A DNA stretch of 64,000 nt from Chondrilla cf. caribensis (taxonomy: Eukaryota > Porifera > Demospongiae > Chondrillida > Chondrillidae), in assembly GCA_964020155.1 (NCBI GenBank), contig OZ026548.1:3956397-4020396 (forward strand), given 5' to 3'. The notes under the pieces are model-generated. The model searched no databases. It was not told the origin of the DNA and was given only the letters and a program-made list of their open reading frames with translations. The position numbers and the translations under genes were made by a program. Positions within the stretch are counted from its first letter, which is position 1, and each line of letters opens with the position of its first letter. Below, in pieces: positions 9,747-21,994 of the stretch.

Positions 9747-12600
9747 ATGTCTGCGGAAGATTCCATCGAATTCTTGGACCTTCACCCTAGAATTATCGCG
9801 GCTTTGAGAAATGGTATTGATATTTCGTTTATCTTGCGGATCTTACAGAATCAGACGAATTAGATTAATTTTATTTCCTATAGCTCGGGTCAAGCGCATG
9901 TCTCGAGTTCTCGAACTCTCCACTCGAGACTTGTGCACGGCTACCAAGTTGTCTCTTTCTGACGCTACCGAGCTTGTTCGCTACATTTCAGTTCATTACT
10001 TGAAGGGCAGCCAGCCGTTCATGAAAGCTGTTGATATTCTGGCGGAGAATAGCAAAGAAGGTTTGTTTATGTACCTCCGGCCTGATTCTTGCGCGATCCA
10101 CAGTAAGACCATTACAATGCACACCACTGTACTAAGATTTGTTTTGTAGTGTACACAGAACTGAAGTATCTTGATCCTGATATGGGCCCAACTTAGTCTC
10201 GCATAGCCAGACTCTCACTTCGGGTCCTGTGTTTACACCCCCTCCCCGACAGCTGGTTGGGTCTGTTATGTGAGACTACTCTCAAACTGATTCCCATGTA
10301 GTACTGCACCTACACAAGTAAGACTAGGATGAGCAATGATTATCTGAACATGGGGGTTGTCAGTGTCTTCCACTAGTAGGTGTGTGAACTCTGGCTATTG
10401 ATGGTTGTTTCTGCTTCTCATGCAGGTCTCTTGTCCATGGGGTGTACTGTATTGGACACCTGGTTAGGAGGAGGACTGCTGACATCAAGGTTGACTGAGA
10501 TAGCAGGAGTTAGCTCTGCTGGGAAGACACAAATCTGTTTGCAGCTTGCTTTGACTGTGCAACTACCGAGGGACAAAGGCGGACTAGATGGCCGTGAGCA
10601 ATGGCTTATTATTACATGTTAATAATAATCATAAGAAATGACTGATGTATGCAGTTTCATTCAAATCATTGTTGTCCACCACATGTTCTAATGGTGGTGT
10701 TTTTCTGTTTTCATGGGTATTAATCTTGTGTTGAAAGGGGCCCTTGACCACTCAAATCTCACGCTTTCAGCTTGAGATGTTTCTTCAAGTGTCATTGTCA
10801 CTGTTCTTGAATGGTACGTAAATTCCAGCTTGTCCTGTCTGAACTCGTACTGGTAAAAAGTTGTGGAAACACTCTATGAAGTCAAGTTTGCTGTAATCCA
10901 CATTCTAACCAACTGTTTTTGTCATTTTTGGATGATCTGACATTTCCTTCGCCCTTTACATACAGTGTTTTTACCCATCTTTAGAGGCAGCTTACATATG
11001 CACAGAGGATTTCTTCCCCAATCGACGACTGCATCAACTGGCAGAGATATTTGCTCAGAATCACAGGGACTTGGAACATTCTTCCAGATTTTACACGGAT
11101 CGTATTCTTATCACTCATTGCTCAACAGCAGTAAGTGGTTATCGTCATTGTACTCACCTATAGAACTAAATCTTTGTTCAGTCCTGACAGCCCTCAGAGA
11201 CCTCAGAATGAGTGTGTTCGTTCCGTGTTCCATAGTTATATTTATATAAAGCTTTGTAGGTAGGTTATTTGCGGAAATATTATACTGAAGGCCATTTTCC
11301 CAATTAGAGGTATGATACGACAACATACCTCTTACGTAGTGGATATGGGATATACAGTGGAACCTCTACTAAAGGACACCATAGAAATTACCTCCCTACA
11401 AAGGGCACGTTCGAAGACACCAAAGTAGACTTCCCTATAGTGCTAATACATTTTTCACCTCTGAAGAGTGGACAACCTCTCTACAGTGGACAAATTAGCT
11501 GGTCCCAATGGGTCCTTTGTAGAGAGGTTCCACTGTATTACATTTGTGCCTGTCTTAACGGTACACTATTGCACAATCACCACATTGTATATGTTTATGT
11601 CGTGTGTGAACTCTTATAGGCTGCATTGGAGGGCATTCTGGAGCGCCAGCTCCCAAACATTATTGCCAAGCAAAATGTCCGTCTCGTAATTGTGGACTCG
11701 ATTGCAGCTTTATTCAGGTCTGACTATGATGTAAGTCAGATGTACGCCAGGTCCAAGTCTTTGCTGTCTATTGGAATGAGGCTGAAAACCCTAGCATATC
11801 AGCACAAGGCTGTAGTGTTGTTGATTAACCAAGTCACAGGAGCACCTTCATCCTCCTTCCCAAGTGAAAGGTATGTATGTACATGTCCACTTCAACAGCC
11901 TATACCATCATCATGACCTTTTTCTATCAAATATTATTCCATCATCGTAATCCTCTTAGACAGCCTATTTTTCCATCATCTTAACCCTCTTCAACAGCCT
12001 ATGTATTTTCCCATATCGTCGCCTTCTTCAACAGCCTATTTTTTCATCACTAGTTCTCTTCAATGGCCTACTATCCCTGTCATCCTAATTAAATTACATT
12101 ATGGATATTCATAGGACAGTGTGTTTAACGAAATCTGAACCCATAAACATCCCATAACCTAAACAGTCAATGTTAATGACACCTGTATATGGATAAACTT
12201 GTTGATGTAATCTATCTGTCTGTAAGAGCTATACGTACCTACTGTGTAGTAATACTATTGTACCCACATTGTGTTACAGCATGAAGCCTTCACTGGGGGA
12301 GACTTGGGCCTGTCAAGTTAATACCAGGTTAATGGTGAACAGAACTGATCCACTTCAGGTTTGTTTCGACTGAGATGGATGAAGGGTGAAATGGGACTGT
12401 TCTTTTGTACATCTCTCATTCCTGTATTGTATTCCTCAACAACTATCGTTTTCTTTTGTTAGGATGCACAGTGCTTCAGGAGCATGTCGGTTGTGTTTGC
12501 TCCCCATCTCCCCCAGTCATCCATACACTACTATATTGATGAAAGTGGTGTGCATGGCGTTGATGTAGCCGAGTTCTTAGATTCCATCAAGACAGACTAA
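9747..12600 (+). CDS. XRCC3: XRCC3-like RAD51 paralogue, copy 1
   Basis: Exons: 9,747-9,813, 9,884-10,060, 10,426-10,593, 10,985-11,130, 11,620-11,870, 12,280-12,358 and 12,463-12,600; 1,026 nt, 341 residues (human XRCC3 is 346). XRCC3 pairs with RAD51C in the CX3 complex, acting in homologous recombination and fork protection. The N-terminus [13 protein letters not shown] matches the family start. Walker A is GVSSAGKT (residues about 109-116), Walker B LVIVD (about 208-212); [14 protein letters not shown] and INQVT follow the RecA-core order. The C-terminal [10 protein letters not shown]...GVHGVD matches the XRCC3-specific end and separates it from RAD51C and XRCC2. An upstream ATG at 9,737 is out of frame. 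Introns 2 and 4 contain MITEs also present in copy 2. Confidence 0.92.
10194..10277. mobile_element. Short TAGTCTC-ended MITE in XRCC3 intron 2 (copy 1)
   Basis: Starts TAGTCTCGCATAGCCAGAC and ends GTCTGTTATGTGAGACTA, an imperfect 19-bp inverted repeat around a C-rich centre. The TAGTCTCGC end is the same as that of the 4.15-kb element at 19,279-23,430, so this may be a short relative. The copy 2 counterpart is at 32,749-32,834. Confidence 0.6.
11355..11535. mobile_element. Tigger/pogo-like MITE in XRCC3 intron 4 (copy 1)
   Basis: Inverted ends begin CAGTGGAACCTCTACTAAAG, the CAGTGGAACCTC terminus common in pogo/Tigger-type mariner relatives, flanked by TA on both sides. The 181-bp body is non-coding. 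Copy 2 has a related, somewhat longer version at 33,990-34,184. Confidence 0.7.
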
Positions 12601-13190
12601 TGTACGTAGTAATACAAAGGTGAGTGTGTGCACACACAAGTTTCTAGTACTAGATGTACGGCATCCTGGTTCCGATATACACAGTTAGTCCTATCAGCAT
12701 AATCGTGTTGAATGTGTGTATGCTCTGTTATCATCTTGTATTTGAGACTTTCATCCATATTTCATCACTCACATGTGTGCATGCTGCTGTTACTGTATGT
12801 ATTACAGTATTACTTAATTTAGTGTAATTGTGGTTGCTGGACTTATTTTGACATTCATTTAATTACTTTCAGGTCATTTCCTGTACTTTTGAAGGCATTG
12901 CTATACCAGGCTGCTGTCTACTGCGTGATTGGAATGGAACACAATCCCTGACGGCGAACACCACTGCTCGTCCAACGACTATTATAGTAAACCCTGCTTC
13001 GTTCTTCCTCCGCCAGCTCTAATGATAATTAACTTCCGATTTTAATCGTTCATGTGATACGTTTATAGCGGGCTAAATCTTGCCTGCTGAGATCATTTTA
13101 TTATGCAAAGCGAGTCTCCAGGTATCTAGGGTCTATCCTCCAGGTAATTTGGTTACTGTCCATGTTCAATAATTAGAAAATTTGTATTAC
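12601..13190 (+). other. XRCC3 3' flank and RNF168-type 5' flank, copy 1
   Basis: No coding region found. It matches 35,247-36,021 of copy 2 except for a private insertion there. In copy 2 this sequence leads into the RNF168-like gene about 60 bp after the homology ends; in copy 1 it leads to unrelated DNA, so it is an orphan 5' flank without its gene. Confidence 0.7.
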
Positions 13191-13813
13191 CCTATCTTTG
13201 CCTGAAATCTGGCACAATGCGTTATTGGCAGAATTAAATTTGGCAGTTGGCCACAATGAGTGTTGATAATGTTAAAACGCATATGTTGACTGATGAATAT
13301 TAATTTGGCAGTTATGTCCGGGACCGTCAAATGTAAATCACCGCCAATATTTCCGTATATACGGTATCTTTCATTCATTCATTCATTATTATCATTCAAA
13401 CTGTGGGAAACCACTCAGCTGGAGGTTGCTATCCAGGGTACCCAGTAAAGGTTACATCAAATTACTTGAAAACAAGGAGTATCAGTAAATCAAATTGAAA
13501 ATTAATTTGAAAATGTAATTACAAAAGACAATATCTGATAATAACATGTGGATGACTAATATGATATTTGTCTTATTCAACCCATTGTGTTGTCAATCTG
13601 AATGTCAAGATAAGTCTAGTACACAGGCTTTTTGTAGTGTTGTTAGAATTTCATTGTACAAGTAGGGTTATATACACGCACACATGGATGTATGCATGGG
13701 AGACTGCAAAGTTACTTACATTTCTGCAATCCCACACCCAGAGAGCCTCCTCTTCCACTGATGTGCTGTTTACAGGCTTCCTTTTAACTTTTTTTCCTCT
13801 TACAACATTACAG
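13191..13813. other. Junction sequence between duplication and NLE1 remnant
   Basis: No gene. Just after the breakpoint is an A+T-rich stretch with repeated AATTTGGCAGTT (about 13,225 and 13,300), a CCGTATATACGG palindrome near 13,355 and a (CATT)n run at 13,370-13,390. The palindrome and repeats look like MITE debris. The 3' part is probably intron of NLE1, ending in a polypyrimidine tract and CAG at 13,813. Confidence 0.5.
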
Positions 13814-14372
13814 GTTTGGGATTTGAAAACTAAAAAACTTTTATTGGATCTACCAGGCCACTCAGATGAGGTGCGTATGGTGTATGTGTACAATTTTCAA
13901 TTGTTTTTCTTGTTTAGCCTGCATATCTTGAAGAGGCCATTGGACTAGAACAAGGAGGAGGGATGTTTTCTATAATAATCCAATTTAAAATGGTCGAAAT
14001 ATCAACTATTTACCAAAATACCCCCCATATTCATACATATGTATGACAGTCCACCACATCTACCTTGTAATGCTTCATTTGAATATTCCAGGGAAAATCT
14101 GAGCCTATTGCCCACATGAGTTCAAAATAAGCTAGGTCAATTCTCGTATCAAGTGATATACCTACGTATTTTAATGACTCCCACCTAAATCTTACTATAA
14201 TTTCCAGATTCTCTGTTCGATTGTTTGCAATCTCTGCCTTCAGTACATATGCTATTGTAATTAATCTCTCCTAACGTCCTTAGTGGCATCAAAGGAGTCC
14301 CCCAAGTGGTTTGGTGCTTTTAGGCACTCCCATATGAACCACAACTTTGTCCCCACCTTGGTACAATCTTGT

Positions 14373-14526
14373 ACAAGTTTATATGAGCTTGTAGTATGGT
14401 CGTGGAGATGGCTACAAGTTTGTACAAACTGGTACGAGCTTGTAGTAAGGTCGCAGGAGGTAGCTACAAGGTTGTACAAACTGATATGAGATTGTAATAA
14501 GGACATAGAAGGTGACTGTGGGGTTG
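14373..14526. repeat. Degenerate tandem repeat, about 51-bp unit, three copies
   Basis: Three successive units begin GTACAAGTTT/GTACAAACTG and contain GAGCTTGTAGTAAGGTCG-like cores (about 14,373, 14,426 and 14,477). Lies in the NLE1 intron. No coding function seen. Confidence 0.65.
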
Positions 14527-15429
14527 TAAAGTTTCTATATAGGTGGTTGCTACAACCTTGATTACAGGTTGAATCCCCAGGTTGTGAATTTCATGTTGGT
14601 CCTTCAAGAATCAAACAACCCTAATTATATGCCATTTTTCAACATTACGGAAGTTATTGTTGCATGGGAGGAAGCTGCATAATTAGATGAAGGTGCGATG
14701 TTGGGGTGTTACGTTAGTAGGGCAGACAATTCAACCAGTATCTACGTATATGTAATAAGCATGGTACAACTAGTATGCTGTTGCTCATACGTATGTGTTC
14801 TGTGCAATTGAAGGTGTTTACAGTCGACTGGAGTCCTGACGGTGAGCGTGTTGCCAGTGGGGGAAGGGACAGAGTACTGAAAATGTGAGTAGACACCTCC
14901 TTTGACATTATTATCATTACAGTATTTTGTGATTAGTTCAATTCTGTTTTCATTTCATTTAACATTCATTGCTTAATATTGAAATCGAAGTTTTCATAAC
15001 AACTGACCGAGTTTTCGTAATAATAATACAGATCCTTATATATTAGTTTAAGTACAGTACAAAAGTAGGAGGTGTGTATGTGAATGTATTCTGTTAATCT
15101 ATTCCAAATTGTCCTTCAACTCTCATTCCTCGTCTTTTGACCCGTAGTTGAGCAAATATTCCTTGTTTAAATGGGAATTGAGAAACGTTAGTGGTCCAAG
15201 CATCTTATCCGTGTACGCCTTCAAGGAAGGTGAATAGGGGATAAAAGCCCATCGAATTTCAGTTGTATTCTACATTCATGTCAATTTGTGGACAAAACTA
15301 TCGATCACCAATCCACCCTTATTTTCTTCAAGAAGTAGAAGCTATTAATTTTACATGATTACAAGGAAAATGTTAGTACAGATAGAATCACCATTAATTG
15401 CGAAAACAATCCAAGAACCCCTAATTTTT

Positions 15430-15512
15430 AGATTTTATTTTTGCAGATGTTAGGCCAACCATGAAATCTGTGAAAATTTTGTCCCACGAGAATTTCCGCT
15501 ATATGGTATTAT
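15430..15512. mobile_element. Partial copy of the TACCRTATAG...AAATTTTC MITE
   Basis: Shares TTTTTGCAGAT, a GGCC spacer and the terminus GAGAATTTCCGCTATATGGTA with the complete copies at 43,838-44,046 and 62,373-62,567. The left end is not recognisable. Non-coding, within the last NLE1 intron. Confidence 0.5.
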
Positions 15513-16949
15513 AACATCACCCAGAATATGTGTAGCTAAGAACAAGACACAGGTCCATAAGTACTAAGATAAAGGGCTTGAGGTCAATGCACAAATGGAG
15601 GTGTTGGAAGTCAGCACGACTAGTTGATCACAGGTGTCTGGACTAGGAAGCTACGTACATAGGTCAAGGAGAGGGGTCCATGTCAATCTCAACACCAGAC
15701 AGAGTTTTCTTTGCGTGTTTCGTCATCCCCTATGTACTCCCTATACATCTGCAGTGAGTTCCACACCATATAATAGTAACATATACACAGTGCATTTAGA
15801 TATGTGGTAGGCTATGGCTAGGACATTTTGTCATGAACATGTCTGGAATTTAATGGCATGCAAAATCTACTTAACACTATAATGTGTATTTTGTCTCCAG
15901 AAATGGTTGCAAATTCAATGTACAAACCTATGTACTGTAACTAGTTTGTTATAATATACTTTCTTGTTAAATAGATGGCTTAAGTAAGGGATATTGATTT
16001 CGAATACACATAAACTAAAGATGAAGAGGGAACATTGTGTCATTTTCATTGCCCGCAAATCTCTTAACATTGGTAGCAATAATTAATAAATTGTATTATT
16101 ACATTATTAAATCATTCATAATTATAATAAATAATAAAATTGTAACATACGTACATCAGAATAATTACAATAATAATACATATTTAATGGACAAAATAAT
16201 ATACATGCATGATAATATGTGATAGTTCCAGGGAAAATGTACCTTTGAGGGTGCGTGGAACTAAAACTTGACTCATTTGCATATGGTGCAGTGTCTGTGT
16301 GTAATTAATATATGGACCATCTGGTACAATGTCAGAGTCACATTCCCATTATAACTAAGAAATGGAAGTGAGAACTTAATTATGAATAATGCATAATGCA
16401 AATAATGATATTTACGTACATTATAATAGAAGGTTGTAAAAGTTGCTTACATAATTATGGTCGTACCTCGGAAAGGTATTCATCAATGTTCCAAAATGGT
16501 GATCTTCAGTAAGCAATTATTGGTTGAGCAGTAATAATTGATGAAACTCATGCCTTGAACCTATATTCATTAATCGTTAACAAATGTTCTCAAGTTAGAC
16601 ATCAACACACTTCACACTTCCCAGGAATGTAAAGTATTTATATGTACAGCTAATATCACCATCCTACTAACACGATATCTTGTAGTACATTTGTCTTGGG
16701 TGAATCCTCCCACCAACTAAGTAACACCAACGTTTTAAAAAATGTGCGATTCTAATAAACTGCTGGTTTAAGAACACATAAGCTTTCAAATGGAATTCAT
16801 TAGCTTAATCACGCATTCAGGACAATTGTAAACAGATGCATCCTGGTGCAGCCAGCATAACTAGCTTATTGTTGAATGGACCTTATATGCACATATGAAT
16901 GTGAACTCCACTCCTATGGATTGAATTTAAATTAGAGAGGCAAACATAA

Positions 16950-17410
<461 letters not shown>

Positions 17411-17882
17411 AAGTGTATAAATCCAGATTATATACATATTTTTGGTGCAGAAATTATGTAGGATAATCAGCTATATACAGTCATTTTCTTGTGAAACCCA
17501 GAAACACGTGAGCACTGGATGAAGTCATATCTAGCCTTGCTAGATTGAACTGGGCTAAAGTAATACATCCAACTCAAACATGCACAAACATGTGCCCATT
17601 CAGCAGCTGTGGGGTATTAGATGTTGAATATGTTCTATGTAATTAGTAGAATTATGGAGCTGTCTATTTAATAGTTAGTAACTTACATCTCGTGGAGTTT
17701 GCAAAACATTAATTTAAATTTGTAGTTCTTGAGGCAAACATTATTATATGAGTGTATTCACAGACAACGTTACGGCTCCTGTTGAACTAGATTCATTGGT
17801 AGTTTATGTAAATTTAAGTCTAGCTTTGCTTTGTATAGGTTTCATAGGATCATCAACTATGGGCTGAGTTTACATTAGTGAG

Positions 17883-18285
<403 letters not shown>

Positions 18286-18742
18286 AATTTAAGTCTAAGC
18301 TTTGTTTTGTAGAGTTTTCATAGGATCATCTACTATAAATTCATTTTGTGTGTGATAAATTCATTCGGTGTGTGATATACACCAAGTACAAGAGGATTAC
18401 CCCGATGGTGATGATGACCCTGATTAAACTGTAATGTATCTTTTTCATTCTCAGTAAATAATTGACTGCACACCAGTGCCCTTTGATGTACAGCTTCATC
18501 ATATGATAAATATACGTGCATAGTATATAGAGTGGTTATGTAATTCAAATATCACAGGTGCAACATCTTGTGACTGTTTTAGACCACATAATTCATGATG
18601 TGGTACTTATACTATTACAGTCCCCCTGTACCATATATTATACCATAGATTATACCCAGTACAACAATATTCATGATGTGATAGACATGCCATGGCAGCC
18701 CACACACGTAGGCTGATGTCATTACAGCACTACGCCAGCTGG

Positions 18743-18816
18743 TATAAATACACAACCATACACAATTTTGACAAAACAGTTGAGACTGATCCAAGATTAT
18801 CCAGGAAGGCAACATG
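18743..18816 (+). promoter_or_regulatory. Possible TATA promoter with a first exon ending at ATG
   Basis: TATAAATA at 18,743-18,750, a likely start region 25-35 bp downstream, then AAGGCAACATGGTGAGAG at about 18,806: the ATG (18,814-18,816) is directly followed by a GTGAGA donor-like sequence. Such 'ATG then splice' first exons occur in small genes. I could not find a convincing second exon, so this is tentative. Confidence 0.3.
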
Positions 18817-19368
18817 GTGAGAGAATTCCAATTCATATTGATACATATGTACGTACTGTATGTATATCCTGTTTTACAGTTGTATATGCTTGATACATAG
18901 GATAGGTTTTCTACTAGTTTATGTACAAATAGATTTGTGTGGTCAATAATAGCATTTGTGGATAGAACAGCTTTTCTATTATAGAGTGCGATACAAAATT
19001 ACCGCCTATGAGCATGTATTTAGCCCCTGCCAGCATTTGAAAGTCGTTTTCGGGTAAATTTAGTAGTAAGAAAAGTACTAAGTTAGTAACAAGTGGAGGT
19101 AACGTAGTTGAAGTGGCGAACCGGCGAAAGGTCAAAAAATGAAAAGTCAAATTTTCGGACTTCTTTTTTTTCTCTTTATAATTTCATAACGCTAAGTGTC
19201 CTTTTCTACTTTTGTTACTATTGTACTACATATGGTAACTGTGGAATTTCCAGCACTGTACGGCGACTGCCTTTGTATTAGTCTCGCGTCGCCTGGACCC
19301 GCTTCTCGCCTCCATTTTTTTATGCTGACGTCATTTGGTCGGCGCGAAGGGGTCTGGTCAAACTTGTA

Positions 19369-19881
19369 TACCGTATATTCTCTAAAAATTCGTCACTCCA
19401 AAATTTCGTCACTCTTTTGTTTGTGTCAAAAACGTCTCTAAAATTTGACGAAATAGCCATTTTCTAAAATTTCGTCATGTTTTCTAATATTTCGTCATCT
19501 GACAATTGTGCAATGGCAAAATGGTCGTGATTGTTCTCCCATAGATTCTCTATACTACGTAGTATAGAGAGTCTATGGTTCACCTCTTCACGTTCACACA
19601 CTAGAACTTCTCCAATGACTGGATTCCAGATGTCTTTGTAGACATGATGGCCGCGAATGGCTGAAACAATCTTCGCTTCGAACTGAGCAGACGCCATTGT
19701 ATCAAAGTTGTACGTAAAGTGAAAAGTGAAACTCCAAAACTTCGTCACATCTCTAAGTATTCGTCGCCGATTCTAAGGTTTCGTCAGCTGTTCTCAAGGT
19801 TAGGGAAACAACTCTAAATTCTCTCGTCAGACGAATTTTTTGTGAAACGAGGTGTGACGAATTTTTAGAGAATATACGGTA
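19369..19881. mobile_element. Palindromic MITE with HIRAN-like reading frame
   Basis: TACCGTATATTCTCTAAAAA at the left is repeated inverted at the right end (19,881). Copies of AAATTCGTCA/TTTCGTCA are spread through the body in both orientations. On the - strand an ORF (19,464-19,748) contains VYKDIWNPVIGEVLVCERE and an HDHFAIAQL piece, which resembles the HIRAN-like 'W-P-IGE-L-C-E' motif seen in many invertebrate transposon genes. Weak, by-eye similarity. Confidence 0.6.
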
Positions 19882-20043
19882 CCTGGTTTGTCCTGCAGCC
19901 ACCGCGTTTCTGGTGGCTCATTGATATGCAGTTACCACCACGGTAATAAAGATATTCCTTCAAATAACGCATTTAAACCATATCACTGTTTAGGCATAGT
20001 TTAGGCTGCGTTCAAGATGCTAGGTTCGTCCGTAGATTGTTTG

Positions 20044-20334
20044 TCAGATTTGTAGTTCATTTACCGTCGGTCGCCTCGATATAGAAGAAGCAATGAACGT
20101 ATCTTCGTGTTGCATCTGTTCAACTGATCTCTCGAGTGAAACACAGGGGAAAAAGAAGGTTAAACTCCACGGAAAGGCCGCAAAATCGATTCTCGCCGAG
20201 TCGCCTCGGTTTGGAAGAAGCAATGAGCATATCTTCGTGTTGCATCTGTTCAACTGATCTGTCGGGTGGAACACAGATGAACAAGAAGGTCAAACTCCAC
20301 GGGAAGGTCGCAAAGTCGGTTCTCGCCAAGTAAG
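20044..20334 (+). pseudogene. Tandemly duplicated first exon of a CxxC-type transposon gene
   Basis: Two copies of an approximately 122-bp unit (about 20,065 and 20,187 starts) each encode SSCCICSTDLS followed by KKVKLHGK.AKS. The second unit (ATG at 20,224) ends at CTCGCCAA followed by a GTAAGT donor (20,330). The cysteine pair suggests the start of a zinc-binding module. No downstream exon was identified. It lies inside the 4.15-kb transposon. Confidence 0.45.
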
Positions 20335-20626
20335 TTTCTCATATTCGATCAGAAGATCTGTAAACGGTTGTTGAGTAACTTACCCTCTCTCTCGTACTCC
20401 AGGCTCACCGCTGTTCTGCAGTAGCAACTGGGTTTTAACATTAATTCGGTGGAAAATTGAGCCATGTTGACGCCGATTGGTGTAGCAGTAATAAGTGTAG
20501 AAACTCATGCATGGTAACTAATATGTTCATTACTTGTGTTAACAAATGTTATTAATAAATGCTCATTTTCCTTGCCGCCTCGGTCATCGCGTGTTAGGGA
20601 GAGGTCTGTCATGCGGTATTTAGCCC

Positions 20627-20663
20627 CCTGCCGTTTTAGGCCCGCCAGGCCTAAAACGGCAGG
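20627..20663. repeat. Short hairpin, CCTGCCGTTTTAGGC arms
   Basis: CCTGCCGTTTTAGGC and its complement GCCTAAAACGGCAGG are separated by seven bases. G+C-rich compared with its surroundings. No terminator-type function applies in this eukaryotic setting; most likely a transposon end or internal fold. Confidence 0.7.
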
Positions 20664-20823
20664 TCGCGCACTTGCCGTATTGGTTCCGCCTTACCAAATA
20701 TGGCCCCCCCATAAATGACATATGAAAATGGCGGGAACGATGACAGTTGTTGAGCGCTCGTCGAGAATAAATATATAGATAAAAACAGAACGAGATCAGA
20801 CGACATCGTACGAAATAAACCCC

Positions 20824-21985
20824 TTGGCGATGATCATGTATGCTCTGGCCACCACCCCTCTCATTAGGAGACTGAAAGATAGTGTGAATGATGTGAGTCA
20901 GGTTTGGTATGCCGATGATGCCTCAGGCTCAGGAAGAGTACTCAGTCTCAGGAAATATGCATATGCATATGCAGCTTTCACACATGGACTGATGAGCAAG
21001 TGGAGCTACTTATCACGTACCACGCCCAACATCAATTCCAGCCTTCAGCCCCTCGAAACCACCATTAGGACGAAACTCATTCCTGCACTGACTGGCAGGG
21101 CACCTCCAAACGACACCAAAGGGAACTACTTGCGTTACCTGCTAGACTAGGCGGCTTGGCCCTGGCAAATCCTGTCAAATTAGCAAAATTTGAATTGCTT
21201 CATCCAAGATCACAGCACCCTTATCACAGGAGATCATGAGCCAAACCCTACGGTACCCGGACACCATCATTGAATGACAAATAAAAGAGAAAACGGTAAC
21301 CTATCAAGAAAGGAGGCAACTGAGTAACCGGCTTGCTCAATCGATACATGAATCCCTTACACCATCCCTTAAGAGGTCAATGGATCTCGCACAAGAAAAA
21401 GGGGCTTCCTCATGGCTAACTTCCTTGCCAATAAAAGAATTCGGATTCTCCCCACACAAAGGGGCTTTTCGTGACGCCCTAGCTCTCCGCTACAACTGGG
21501 AACCTGCACACCTTCCAGCAAAGTGTGACTGCGGCAAGACCTTTACTGTAGAACATGCTCTATCATGTCTGAAAGGAGGTCTCCCTACAGTCAGGCACAA
21601 TGAGATCAGAGACCTTACTGCCAACTTACTGTCTGAAGTCTGTAAGGACGTACGCATTGAGCCCGAATTGCAACCCGTGACTGGGGAGACTTTCACTGAC
21701 TCAACCGCCAACACCCAGGATGGGGCTCGCCTGGACATCGCTGCTAATGGACTATGGGGCGGGAGATTTGAGAGGACCTATGTTGATGTTAGGATCTTCA
21801 ATCCCCATGCTCCCTCAAATCGCCATCCGAGTCTTGCCACTTGCTACAAGAAGCATGAAAACATCAAAAAGCGTGCCTATCAGCGAAGAGTATGTGAAGT
21901 TGAGCATGCCTCCTTCACACCACTTGTCATGTCTGCTACCGGAGGTATGGCTAGAGAGGCCACTGTATTCTACAAACGACTTTGA
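20824..21985 (+). pseudogene. Retrotransposon remnant: RT tail plus restriction-like endonuclease
   Basis: 20,824-21,150 contains VWYADDAS, the polymerase YADD box, followed by thumb-type sequence. The expected continuation PARLGGLALANP is present but in another frame from about 21,130, so there is a frameshift. 21,380-21,985 contains CDCGKTFTVEHALSCLKGG (CxC...H...C zinc knuckle) and ARLDIAANGLWGG...TYVDVRIFNP, corresponding to the PD-(D/E)XK restriction-like endonuclease of R2/NeSL/CRE-type non-LTR elements. The usual region after FYKRL is replaced by an integrase gene. Inactive. Confidence 0.75.
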
Positions 21986-21994
21986 AACGGTCGA

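Larger units (their letters stand above)
1..13190 (+). repeat. Tandem segmental duplication, copy 1 (left end outside window)
   Basis: This block aligns colinearly with 23,870-36,021. The offset drifts from about 22,541 at 6.2 kb to 22,559 at 9.7 kb and 22,646 at 12.4 kb because of small indels. It carries gene A, an MBD4-like gene and an XRCC3-like gene, each with the same exon structure in both copies. Homology stops at 13,190/36,021, about 60 bp before the RNF168-like start codon of the other copy. On the left it is still homologous at base 10, so the true left edge is not seen. Private insertions at 433-2,166 and about 2,456-3,287 are absent from copy 2. Confidence 0.95.
13814..15987 (+). 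pseudogene. NLE1: Notchless (NLE1) 3' remnant: last three exons only
   Basis: Exons: 13,814-13,870, 14,814-14,884 and 15,975-15,987, phases agreeing. They encode VWDLKTKKLLLDLPGHSDE, then VFTVDWSPDGERVASGGRDR and a KIWLK ending, matching the final WD40 blade of Notchless, a protein that works with the Rea1/MDN1 ATPase in 60S ribosome maturation. NLE1 normally has an N-terminal NLE domain and eight WD repeats; here everything before the last blade is absent and copy 1 of the duplication lies where it should be. The last exon has only 13 coding nucleotides (ATGG CTT AAG TAA). A stop would also be reached at 14,887 if the second donor were not used. It is called a pseudogene because the 5' part is missing; it could instead be a real gene cut by a misassembly. 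Confidence 0.72.

Noticed and set aside
13568..13948. 126-codon frame spanning the NLE1 exon at 13,814
   Set aside because: Only the 57-nt part VWDLKTKKLLLDLPGHSDE is conserved; the rest is intron on both sides with a clear CAG acceptor and GTGCGT donor.
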